Shown here one piece after another: positions 25,665 to 33,606 of a DNA stretch of 60,238 nucleotides. How positions within the stretch are numbered: the stretch's first letter is position 1; each line of letters begins with the position of its first letter. Position numbers and translations under genes: made by a program. The DNA is from Lysobacterales bacterium. Lineage in GTDB: Bacteria; Pseudomonadota; Gammaproteobacteria; Nevskiales; Salinisphaeraceae. The notes under the pieces are model-generated. The model saw nothing but the letters and a program-made list of their open reading frames with translations. It was not told the DNA's origin and did not search any database. The stretch is taken from assembly GCA_002715985.1 (NCBI GenBank), contig PBAO01000072.1:1-60238 (forward strand), in the 5' to 3' direction.

Positions 25665-27181
25665 GCCGCGCCCTGTCGTGCTTCGAAATCTGCATCCAGC
25701 GCATCCGCGGCGATCCAGCCGGACATCAGCGCCATGGGCATGCCCGGGCCGGGGTGGGCCGAGCCGCCGGCCAGATACAGCCCGTCGACATAGCGGCTGC
25801 GATTGCCCGGCTTGAACGCGCCCATCATCTTGCCGTGGCTGGCCAGGCCATAGATGGCCCCGTCCAGCACGCGATACCGCTCGTGGATATCCTGTGGCGT
25901 AAGCGCACGCTCGACGACGATCCGTTCTTCCAGATCGGCCATGCCGGCCGCACGGGCCAGTTTGTCGAGGATCACCTGGCGATAGCCCGGCAACATGTCC
26001 TGCCAGTTCTGGCCGGGCCGCAGATAAGGCGTGTGCACCAGCACATAGAGCGCTTCGCCGCCGTCGGGGGCCACGCCGGGCTCGGTGCGCGCGGGGGCGG
26101 CGATATAGGCCGTCGGATCGGGGGCGGGCACGCCCTGGTGATAGATCGCCTCGAACTCTTCTTCCGGGTCGCGCGAGAAGACGAAGTTGTGATGCGCCAG
26201 GTGCTCATAGGCACGGTCCAGGCCCAGATAGAGCACCACGCCCGAGCAGGCCGGCTCGCGCTGGCCGGTCTTGGCAAAGGCCCTGGCCGGCGTGCCGCCC
26301 ACCAGCTCGCGATAGGTGCGCACCGAATCCATGTTGGAGATCACGGCGTCAAAGGCCATGGTCTGGCCGTCGGTGGTCTTGATACCGGTGGCCCGTCGCC
26401 CGTCCATCGTGATCTCGGCCACGTCCACGCCGGTATGAAAGGTGACGCCGAGCGATTCGGCAAGACGCGCCAGCGCCGCCGGCACGGCCCGTGTGCCGCC
26501 CATCGGGTACCACACGCCCTCGCCGACCTGCATGTGGGCGATACCGGCCAGTACCGCAGGCGAGGCGGCCGGCGAGCTGCCGACATACTGGATGAAATGA
26601 TCGAGCATCTGGGCCACACGCCTGTCCTTGACGTGCTTGCGCACGAGCTGGCCCATCGATTGATGCATGCGCAGCGCCATCACATCGCGCATGGTGTGCC
26701 ACGACATGTTCTGGCCCACGTCGATGGTGTCCTTCAGGTCCTGAACGGCCTTCCAGAAAAAGAACTTGTCGGAGATACGCGACAGGTTTTCCGCCACGTC
26801 CAGAAAATCGCGATAGCCTTGTTCCGTACCCGGCGCGAAGGCGGCCAGCTCGCGATCCATGGTGGCCATGTCCTGGTGCAGATCGAGCACGTCGCCGGTA
26901 TCGAAGAAACAGCGCCACTGCGGGTCCAGGCGCACCAGCTCGAGCATGGATTCGATCGGTGTACCGGCCTCGCCGAAGATGCGTTCCAGCACGCGCGGCA
27001 CGGTGAGGATCGTCGGGCCCATGTCGAAACGGAAGCCGTCTTCCTCCAGCACGGCGGCCTTGCCGCCGAGCCAGTCGTTTTTCTCCAGCACGGTGACGTC
27101 GTAACCGCGGGCCGCAGCCGTCACGGCGGCGGCCAGGCCGCCGAGGCCGGCGCCGATGATGCCGATGGTGGGCCGGGTCAT
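25661..27181 (-). CDS. carotenoid oxidoreductase, CrtP/CrtNb-like (diapocarotenoid terminal oxidase)
   Basis: A 506-residue FAD-dependent amine-oxidase-fold enzyme of the CrtI/CrtN superfamily. The dinucleotide-binding motif IIGAGLGGLAAAVTAAARGYDV opens the protein, followed by LGGKAAVLEEDGFRFDMGPTIL, the family hallmark, and near the end the C-terminal FAD signature GLYLAGGSAHPGPGMPMALMSG. It is the second desaturase-type gene of the operon. In C30 pathways the second paralogue (CrtP, or CrtNb in Methylomonas) oxidises terminal methyl groups to aldehydes. A phytoene-desaturase role cannot be excluded from sequence alone. It overlaps the upstream paralogue and the downstream acyltransferase by 4 bp each. 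Confidence 0.82.
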   Translation of the reverse strand: MTRPTIGIIGAGLGGLAAAVTAAARGYDVTVLEKNDWLGGKAAVLEEDGFRFDMGPTILTVPRVLERIFGEAGTPIESMLELVRLDPQWRCFFDTGDVLDLHQDMATMDRELAAFAPGTEQGYRDFLDVAENLSRISDKFFFWKAVQDLKDTIDVGQNMSWHTMRDVMALRMHQSMGQLVRKHVKDRRVAQMLDHFIQYVGSSPAASPAVLAGIAHMQVGEGVWYPMGGTRAVPAALARLAESLGVTFHTGVDVAEITMDGRRATGIKTTDGQTMAFDAVISNMDSVRTYRELVGGTPARAFAKTGQREPACSGVVLYLGLDRAYEHLAHHNFVFSRDPEEEFEAIYHQGVPAPDPTAYIAAPARTEPGVAPDGGEALYVLVHTPYLRPGQNWQDMLPGYRQVILDKLARAAGMADLEERIVVERALTPQDIHERYRVLDGAIYGLASHGKMMGAFKPGNRSRYVDGLYLAGGSAHPGPGMPMALMSGWIAADALDADFEARQGAA

Positions 27182-28767
27182 GACAACACTCCTTGTCGCG
27201 ATAGATTCAGATCGTCATCGATCAGGCCAGCCGCAATCCGGGCGGATTCGAAGATCGTGGGCAGCCCGCTGCCGGGGTGGGTGCCGCCGCCGGTGAGATA
27301 CACGCGCTCCAGATCCTCGAAACGGTTGTTGGGCCGCCAGTGCAACATCTGGCCGATGTTGTGCGCCAGATTGAAGGTGGCCCCGCGATAGATATCGTAG
27401 CGGGCGGCCCAATCGGCCGGCGTGATCATGTGCTCGGTTTTGATACGCGTATCCAGATCCGCGCGCTCGATGCCGAGCAGCCCGGCCAGACGGTTGAGCA
27501 TCAGCTCGCGATAGCGCGGGCCGGCCTCGGCCCAGTCCATCGGCCCGCCGTCGGGGCCGAGATTGCCCACCGGCGCCAGCATATAGATCGTGCTGTGGCC
27601 GTCCGGGGCCAGCGTGGGATCGGTCTGGCTGGCGTTCTGGATATACAGCGTGGGGTCTTTCGGGGCGCGCTGGTCCTCGATGGCCCGGATATCGCCCAGA
27701 TAATCGGCCGAGAGATGAATCGTGTGGTGATGCAGCGCCGGGTAGCTGCCGGCCAGGCCGATATAGAGCATGCAGGTCGAGCAGCTGTACTGTTTCTTCT
27801 CGATGCGGGCATCGGTCCATTTACGGCGCAGCCGGTCAGGCACCATCTTGTGCATGGCACCGGCAAAATCGGCGTTCACGACCAGGGCATCGGCCGGGTA
27901 GAAACCCTGGCCGGTGATGGCCCCCACGGCTTTTTTGCCGTCGAACTCGATCCGCACGACCGGCTCGGACAGGCGGATATCCACGCCCGTATCACGGGCG
28001 ACCCGGGCCATGGCCTCGGAGATGGCCCCGCAACCGCCGATCGGGTGAAACACCCCGAAGCCGTGTTCCACGTGCGACAGGATCGTGAACAGGCTGGGGC
28101 ACTTGAAGGGCGACATGCCCAGATACTTCGACTGGAACGAGAACGCCAGGCGAACCTGTGGATGCTTGAACCAGCGCTTCAGGTCCGTATCCACGCTGGA
28201 CAACGGGCGCATCAAGGGCAGGGCCTTCAATACGTCCGGGTGGGTCAAATCGCGTAATGAGGCGAACGGGCGCTGCAAGAGCGGGCGAAACGCATCGAAC
28301 TTGATACGGTTGGCTTCCAGAAACGCCGGCACCTGCCTGGCATCGTCTTCGTCGAAGCGTGCGACCTCGGCCTGGAGCTTTTCGACATCGTGGCTGGCCA
28401 GGATCGAGCCGCCGGATTCGAAGATCAGCCGGTACATGGGGTCCAGCCGAACCAGCTCGACTTCGTCCTCGAAGCGCCGGCCACAGGCGGCGAAGATTTC
28501 GGCCAGTATTTCCGGATACAGAAAGAAGGTGGGGCCCAGATCGAAGGTGAAGCCGTCCATGACCAGTGAGGACGTCCGTCCGCCCACGCGCGCCTCGCGC
28601 TCGAGCAGCGTGACGTCGGCCCCATGGGCGGCCAGCAGCATGGCCGTGGCCAGCCCGCCGGGCCCGGCCCCGATGATGACCACCTGCTTGCCGGCGCTGT
28701 GCCCGGCCATCGCCCGCAGCTGGGCCACGGCCTGGCGTGCCCCGGATCGAAGGGCTTGTTGAATCAT
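27178..28767 (-). CDS. CrtN/CrtI-like carotenoid desaturase
   Basis: A 529-residue FAD-dependent desaturase, first gene of the pigment operon. After about 27 residues comes the FAD motif VVIIGAGPGGLATAMLLA, then EREARVGGRTSSLVMDGFTFDLGPTFFLYP, and at the C-terminus VYLTGGGTHPGSGLPTIFES, all CrtI/CrtN signatures. It would introduce the conjugated double bonds in a C30 or C40 carotene. The start at 28767 has AAGG at about eight bases; the frame remains open further upstream but reads as junk and enters the divergent promoter region. No signal peptide; the enzyme is expected to be membrane-associated. A phytoene or diapophytoene synthase gene is not in the window. Confidence 0.85.
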   Translation of the reverse strand: MIQQALRSGARQAVAQLRAMAGHSAGKQVVIIGAGPGGLATAMLLAAHGADVTLLEREARVGGRTSSLVMDGFTFDLGPTFFLYPEILAEIFAACGRRFEDEVELVRLDPMYRLIFESGGSILASHDVEKLQAEVARFDEDDARQVPAFLEANRIKFDAFRPLLQRPFASLRDLTHPDVLKALPLMRPLSSVDTDLKRWFKHPQVRLAFSFQSKYLGMSPFKCPSLFTILSHVEHGFGVFHPIGGCGAISEAMARVARDTGVDIRLSEPVVRIEFDGKKAVGAITGQGFYPADALVVNADFAGAMHKMVPDRLRRKWTDARIEKKQYSCSTCMLYIGLAGSYPALHHHTIHLSADYLGDIRAIEDQRAPKDPTLYIQNASQTDPTLAPDGHSTIYMLAPVGNLGPDGGPMDWAEAGPRYRELMLNRLAGLLGIERADLDTRIKTEHMITPADWAARYDIYRGATFNLAHNIGQMLHWRPNNRFEDLERVYLTGGGTHPGSGLPTIFESARIAAGLIDDDLNLSRQGVLS

Positions 28768-28928
28768 GTCGGTGCCTTTTCTCGTGAGCGCGCGAAACCA
28801 CGGTGGCGGGATCGCCGTATCCCGAGCGTGTACGTCAGCTGCGACGGGCGCGATGCACGCATGCACCGTCGTCACGATAGTATGGCGCACTGTGCCGTAC
28901 GCATTGTTCGGCGGTTTCGCCGCGATGG
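28768..28928. promoter_or_regulatory. shared divergent region of the pigment operon and aldehyde dehydrogenase
   Basis: The 161 bp between the divergent starts of the desaturase and the aldehyde dehydrogenase must carry both promoters. Visible landmarks are a direct repeat (ATGCACGC, ATGCACCG at about 28854) and TAGTAT as a possible plus-strand -10. No canonical -35 box is clear on either strand, which would suit an activator or alternative sigma factor; this is only suggestive. Confidence 0.35.
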
Positions 28929-30389
28929 ATGAACGCCATGAACGACCCGCAGGCAGCGGGCCTGCAGGCCCGGATCGATGCCGCCCGTGAAGCGCTGCCG
29001 GCCTGGCAGGCACGGCCTGTCAAGGCCAGGGCCCGGCTGGTCGGGGCGCTGCGTCACAGGCTGGCGCAGGAGGCCGATACCGTCATCGCGGCCATCGGAG
29101 AGCGCTTCGATCGCGGACCCGCGGAGACACTGACCACCGAAATCATCCCGTTGGCGGATGCTGCACGTTTTATCGAACGCCGTGCGGCGCGCGTGCTGGC
29201 ACCGCGGCATTTCGGCCCACGCGGGCGCCCCGCCTGGCTATGGGGCGCCCGCGGCACGGTACGCCGTGTGCCGTTCGGTGTTGTGGCTGTCATTGCCCCG
29301 GGCAATTATCGGCTGTTGCTGGCCGGCGTACAGATCCTTCAGGCGCTGGCCGCCGGCAATGCCGTGATCGTCAAACCCGCGCCCGGGGCCAGCGCGCCGC
29401 TCGTCTGGCTGCGCAGCGCACTCGTCGCCGCCGGCCTGCCGGGCGCCCTGTTCCAGATCATCGCCGAAGACCGGGCCGTCGGTGAAGCGCTGGCCTCGGC
29501 CGCCATCGACAAGCTCTTTCTGACCGGGGCCGCGGCCACCGGGCAGGCCGTGGCCGGCCGGTTGGCCGCACGCACGGTGCCGGCCGTGCTGGAGTTGTCG
29601 GGCAATGATGCGGTCTTCGTGCTGGCCGCTGGTGATATCGACATGGCCGCGCGGGCGATCGTCTGGGGCATGGGCCTGAACGGCGGGGCGACCTGTATCG
29701 CCCCGCGACGTGTGTTCGTGGTGCGCGAGCGGTTCGAGGCACTGGCAATCGCCTTGCAGAGCGCCCTGGCGCATGCGCCGGCACGTACGGTGGCCGCGGC
29801 ACCGCGGGCCACGGCATGCGAGCGGATCGCTGCCGCACAGGCGGCTGGCTGGCACGTGCTGGGCCCGTTGCCTGAGCCGGGCGCGACCGATATGGCGCCG
29901 TGTGTGTTGGTCGGTGAAACGACGAGCGAGCCCCCGTTGCCGGGCGATCTGTTCGCCCCGGTTGCCACGTTGCAGGCAATCGACACCCTCGATGAGGCAG
30001 TCGCCATCGATCACGGCGCCGAGCATGCGTTGGGGGCCGCGGTTTTCGGCGGCTCGGCCGAGGCCGCGGCACTGGCCGACCGTCTGCACGCCGGCGTGGT
30101 CACGATCAACGATCTCATCGCGCCCACCGCGGACCCGCGCGCGGCGTTTGCCGGCGCGAAAGCCAGTGGTCACGGCACGACCCGCGGTGCCGAGGGCCTG
30201 CTCGAGATGACTCGGCCCCAGAGCGTGCTCACCCGTCGCGGCGCTGCCCGCCCGCATCTCGGGCCGGCCAGCGTGCATGACGCCGACCTGTTCAAGGCCT
30301 ACCTCGCGATCGCCCACGCCCGCGGCCCCGGGCGACGACTGGCTGCGCTCAAGGCCTCGGTCCGCGCAGCCCGAGCGCGTATGGGGTGA
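28929..30389 (+). CDS. aldehyde dehydrogenase, AldH-like (carotenoid aldehyde oxidation)
   Basis: A 486-residue aldehyde dehydrogenase. The expected residues are present: Asn in APGNY (normally PWN), the NAD glycine motif FLTGAAATGQAV, Glu in LELSGND and catalytic Cys256 in GGATCIAPRRV, which is less canonical than the usual GQxC. It is divergent from the desaturase operon and shares its regulatory region. In C30 carotenoid pathways (Staphylococcus AldH, Methylomonas ald) such an enzyme oxidises the terminal diapocarotenoid aldehyde to the acid before glycosylation. The start is either 28929 or the ATG at 28938. Its stop is adjacent to the convergent DUF2141 stop. Confidence 0.83.
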   Translation: MNAMNDPQAAGLQARIDAAREALPAWQARPVKARARLVGALRHRLAQEADTVIAAIGERFDRGPAETLTTEIIPLADAARFIERRAARVLAPRHFGPRGRPAWLWGARGTVRRVPFGVVAVIAPGNYRLLLAGVQILQALAAGNAVIVKPAPGASAPLVWLRSALVAAGLPGALFQIIAEDRAVGEALASAAIDKLFLTGAAATGQAVAGRLAARTVPAVLELSGNDAVFVLAAGDIDMAARAIVWGMGLNGGATCIAPRRVFVVRERFEALAIALQSALAHAPARTVAAAPRATACERIAAAQAAGWHVLGPLPEPGATDMAPCVLVGETTSEPPLPGDLFAPVATLQAIDTLDEAVAIDHGAEHALGAAVFGGSAEAAALADRLHAGVVTINDLIAPTADPRAAFAGAKASGHGTTRGAEGLLEMTRPQSVLTRRGAARPHLGPASVHDADLFKAYLAIAHARGPGRRLAALKASVRAARARMG

Positions 30390-30815
30390 TCAGAAATACT
30401 GCATGGGAAAACGGATCGTGCCCCCGGGCTCACTCAGTTTGATCGCGGCCGCGTCATAATCCGGCGGGCCGTGATGCATCTGGGCATCGTTGGAAAAGCC
30501 CATGCCTTCCTTCGGCCAGCCGATCCAGTTGGTATCCAGCGTGTCGTTGTTGTTGGTGTCGGCATAGGCCTGCACGGCATAGACGCCCGGCGGAATATCC
30601 CGAATGGTGATCGTGGCCGCCCCGTTTTCAGGCGCCGCCGCGCCCTTGTAGGCACACTCAGCCTCGGTGAAGTGGTCGCGATCGCAGACCGCCACACGCA
30701 GCATGCCCTCGTCTTTCCTGATATCGCTCACGTGTACCGTGAGTGTGGCGCCGGCCGCCATTTGTGGCAGCCACAGGCCGGCCAGTACCAGGCCGATCAG
30801 CACGCGTTGCATCAT
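30390..30815 (-). CDS. secreted DUF2141 protein
   Basis: A 141-residue exported protein with a signal peptide (residues 1-22, cleavage after AAG/A). The mature part matches DUF2141: LTVHVSDIRKDEGMLRVAVCDRDHF, IRDIPPGVYAVQAYADTNNNDTLDTNWIGWPKEGMGFS. The fold is a predicted beta-sandwich. Two cysteines (CD, AECAYK) could pair. The gene starts within the stop of the MFS gene (ATGA overlap), so the two are coupled. DUF2141 has no known biochemical role; its position at the edge of the pigment locus is notable but may be chance. Confidence 0.85.
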   Translation of the reverse strand: MMQRVLIGLVLAGLWLPQMAAGATLTVHVSDIRKDEGMLRVAVCDRDHFTEAECAYKGAAAPENGAATITIRDIPPGVYAVQAYADTNNNDTLDTNWIGWPKEGMGFSNDAQMHHGPPDYDAAAIKLSEPGGTIRFPMQYF

Positions 30816-32263
30816 GTTTCCTCCGTGGAGACAGGCCGGGCACGCCCAAGCCCGACGAGTAGCATCAGGGCGCCGAGCACGGCGAGACAGGCCACCAGAT
30901 ACGCATCCGAGTACGCGGCCGTGGCCGCGGCGTGGTCATACAAGGGGTTCAGGGCCGGCGCATCCTGGCGCTGCCGGGCGGTCAATACACTGCCGAAGAC
31001 CGCCGCACCCGTGCCTGAACCGAGAAAGAAGAACAGCTGATAGATTCCGAAGCCCACGCCCGCGATCTCGGCCGTCAACGCCTTCGAAGCCGCATTGGCC
31101 GCCGGCGACGTCACGCCTGCGTAGCCGATGCTGGCGATCACCAGGGCGAGGGCCACCCGCCAGGGGGCGGCGCCGACCGCAAATGACGACATGAACAACA
31201 GGCCGGCCAATAGAATCGTCAGGCTGGTGCCCAGCACGGCCCGCGGGCCGAAACGATCCGACAGCCGCCCGATCGTGGGCGAGAGCAGGGCCACCGAGAA
31301 CGCGCCCGGGGCAATGACAAGCCCGGTCTGAAGGGCTGTCAGCCCGATCTGGTTGATCAGCAGCAGGGGCGTGAGAAACAGCCCGCCCCCGATGAACGCC
31401 CCCTGGGACAGCAAAGCGATGCCGGCCGCCGAGAGAAACTGGGTATTGGCAAACAGCGCCGGCGGCACGAAGGCAAACGCAGCCCGCCGGATCCGGATCG
31501 TGAAGCCGGTCAGCAACAAGCCGGCGGCCACCAGCGCGCCCCAGGCCTGGGGCGCGGCCAGCCCGCCGTGATTGGCGGTGGTCACACCGAACAACAGGGC
31601 CGCCGCGCCCGCAGCCAGCAACAGCCCGCCGGGCAGATCCAGCCGTGCAAAACGATGCGGGCTGCGCGCCCGTTCGGCGTTCAGGTCGGGCAGATAACGC
31701 CAGGCGGCCACAAACAACAATGCGATCACTGCCAGCGTGCCGTAGAACAACACCCGCCAGCCGGCCGCCGTCACGCCGATACCGGCCACCAGCGGCCCCG
31801 CGGCCGCCCCCAGGCCCACCGCCGACGACAACGTGCCGAACACGGCCCCGCGCTGGCCGGCCGGAAAAAGCCGTGCGACCGAACCATAGGCCAACGAGGG
31901 AATCGCCGCCGCGCCGGCTGCCTGTATGGCCCGCCCGGCCACCAGCACGCCAAACGTCGGCGCCAGGGCACAACACAGCGAGCCGACGCCGAATATCACG
32001 AGGGCCGCCAGAAACGTCGCCCGGAGGCTGTAGCTGTCCGAAACACGCCCATAAAGGGCAACGCCGGTCGCAAAGACGATCGAATACGCCGTGACGATCC
32101 AGCCGGAGGCGCTGGCCGAGACATTCAGATGCGCACTCACCGCCGGAATGGCCACGTTGACCATGCTGTTGTTGAGCACGCTGGTGAACGCTGCCAACAC
32201 CATCACCAGCAGCAGCGGGTTGGTCAACGGCGAGGTCGAGGCGGTGTCAGAAGCGCGAGTCAT
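30812..32263 (-). CDS. DHA2-family MFS drug/proton antiporter (14 TM type)
   Basis: A 483-residue major facilitator of the 14-helix DHA2 class. Motif A-like GRVSDSYSLRATFLAALVIFGVGS after helix 2 and motif C-like SSAVGLGAAAGPLVAGI in helix 5 identify a drug:proton antiporter-type protein. The first helix has the ASVDxTIVNVAxP-type pattern (NSMVNVAIPAVSAHL). Substrates may be drugs, dyes or other small molecules. It has no HlyD partner; instead the DUF2141 gene follows, translationally coupled. Whether it serves the pigment locus is unknown. Confidence 0.87.
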   Translation of the reverse strand: MTRASDTASTSPLTNPLLLVMVLAAFTSVLNNSMVNVAIPAVSAHLNVSASASGWIVTAYSIVFATGVALYGRVSDSYSLRATFLAALVIFGVGSLCCALAPTFGVLVAGRAIQAAGAAAIPSLAYGSVARLFPAGQRGAVFGTLSSAVGLGAAAGPLVAGIGVTAAGWRVLFYGTLAVIALLFVAAWRYLPDLNAERARSPHRFARLDLPGGLLLAAGAAALLFGVTTANHGGLAAPQAWGALVAAGLLLTGFTIRIRRAAFAFVPPALFANTQFLSAAGIALLSQGAFIGGGLFLTPLLLINQIGLTALQTGLVIAPGAFSVALLSPTIGRLSDRFGPRAVLGTSLTILLAGLLFMSSFAVGAAPWRVALALVIASIGYAGVTSPAANAASKALTAEIAGVGFGIYQLFFFLGSGTGAAVFGSVLTARQRQDAPALNPLYDHAAATAAYSDAYLVACLAVLGALMLLVGLGRARPVSTEET

Positions 32264-32316
32264 GCAGGGTGCACCGAAGTAGAGCGGCGCTTACTGTGCC
32301 ACGTGCTTTGCTTGAT

Positions 32317-33408
32317 TCAGAACCCGAGCCCCAACTGATCGCCCGGGGCCGGTGGTGGGGCGAAGGCGGTGGTATCCAGCTCGAAGCGTTCGTGGTTCAG
32401 CGCGTGGCGTGTACAGGCCAGGCGAAAGCGCTTGGCGATGAGATCGGCATACGTGCCGGTGCCGGTCATGCGCGTGCCCCAGGCCGAATCATAGTCGGCG
32501 CCGCCGCGCATCTGGTGGATCAGGCTCATGACATGGGCCGCGCGGTCCGGATAGTGAGCATCCAGCCATTCCCGAAACAGGGTTTTCACGCTGTGGGGCA
32601 GGCGGAGCAGCACGTAGTTGGCACGCGTGGCGCCGGCCGTGGCCACGGCTTCGATCAAGTGCTCGATCTCGTGATCGGTGATCATCGGGATGATGGGGGC
32701 TGCGAGCGCGCCGGTCGGCACCTCGGCATCCGCCAGGGCCGTGATCGTCTTCAGCCGTTGACCCGGGGCCGCCGCGCGGGGTTCCAGCGTGCGCTTGATG
32801 GCGGGATCCAGGCTCGTGACCGAGACGAACACGCTGACCAGATTCTGCTTGGCCATGCGCGTAAGGATATCCAGGTCGCGGGTGACGTGGGCGCCCTTGG
32901 TGATGATCGAGACCGGCTGGTTGAACGCCTCGGCGGTTTCCAGAATCTGGCGCGTGATGGCCAGCTTGCGGTCATCCGGCTGGTAGGGATCGGTATTGGC
33001 CCCCAGCGTGATGGGCGTGCAGCGATAGGCCGAATGGCGCAGTTCATCGGCCAGCAGCGCAGCGGCTTCGGGCTTGTAGTAGAGCTCGGTCTCGAAATCC
33101 CGCCCGGCCGAATGATCGAGGTATTCGTGGGTGGGCCGGGCAAAGCAATAGATACAGCCGTGGGCACAGCCCTTGTACGGGTTGATCGAGGCAGCAAAGG
33201 GCACGTCCGGCGAGTCGTTGGTCGCGATAACCCGGCGTGTGGGGTCACGGTGCAGGCGTGTCGGCGGGGCCTGCTCGGCGTCTTCTTCGGCCACTGTGTC
33301 CAGCGTGTCCCAGCCGTCGTCGAAGTCCTCGACGTGCGCGGCGGCGAAGCGGCTGGCCGCGTTGGTCAGCGCCCCGCGGGATGTGTGATGAACCGGGCGA
33401 TGCGTCAT
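32317..33408 (-). CDS. PA0069-family radical SAM protein
   Basis: A 363-residue radical SAM protein. The iron-sulfur cluster motif CAHGCIYCFARPTHEYLD (CxxxCxxC) is near residue 80, and the sequence matches the conserved PA0069 family seen across proteobacteria, which is distantly related to spore photoproduct lyase SplB. The N-terminal INPYKGCAHGC and the internal TLGANTDPYQPDDRKLAITR segments are diagnostic. The substrate is unknown; DNA repair has been suggested for the wider group only by analogy. The gene is monocistronic and divergent from the outer membrane channel gene. Confidence 0.88.
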   Translation of the reverse strand: MTHRPVHHTSRGALTNAASRFAAAHVEDFDDGWDTLDTVAEEDAEQAPPTRLHRDPTRRVIATNDSPDVPFAASINPYKGCAHGCIYCFARPTHEYLDHSAGRDFETELYYKPEAAALLADELRHSAYRCTPITLGANTDPYQPDDRKLAITRQILETAEAFNQPVSIITKGAHVTRDLDILTRMAKQNLVSVFVSVTSLDPAIKRTLEPRAAAPGQRLKTITALADAEVPTGALAAPIIPMITDHEIEHLIEAVATAGATRANYVLLRLPHSVKTLFREWLDAHYPDRAAHVMSLIHQMRGGADYDSAWGTRMTGTGTYADLIAKRFRLACTRHALNHERFELDTTAFAPPPAPGDQLGLGF

Positions 33409-33514
33409 GTAAAAACTGTATGTAAAAACAGTTTCAAAGACAAGATCCGGTTTGCGGAGTCGTTTTGCGACAGCCTACGACGATCTTGACGAGGCGATTG
33501 AGTGGATCGTGTTT

Positions 33515-33552
33515 TAGTTGTATTTGACAACTATATCCGCGGCGCCTAGATT
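33515..33552 (+). promoter_or_regulatory. promoter with embedded operator palindrome, outer membrane channel gene
   Basis: TTGACA at 33524-33529 and TAGATT at 33547-33552 are spaced by 17 bp, a good sigma-70 promoter. Overlapping the -35 box is a perfect 7-bp inverted repeat, TAGTTGT (33515-33521) and ACAACTA (33527-33533), with a 5-bp spacer. A repressor bound here would block polymerase. The shape suits MarR or TetR families; the regulator is not identified. Confidence 0.7.
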
Positions 33553-33606
33553 GACGGGCTCCAAGCAACCGGTGCAGTCATCATTTCACGGCCGGATTCC
33601 TGTTCC

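Noticed and set aside
25649-27391. 580-codon plus-strand open frame opposite the second desaturase
   Set aside because: Same reason: the minus-strand frame has full flavin and carotenoid-desaturase motifs, the plus-strand frame has none.
23752-30389. Search for the carotenoid synthase (CrtM/CrtB) within the locus
   Set aside because: No frame in the region has the squalene/phytoene synthase Asp-rich motifs; the first step must be encoded elsewhere.
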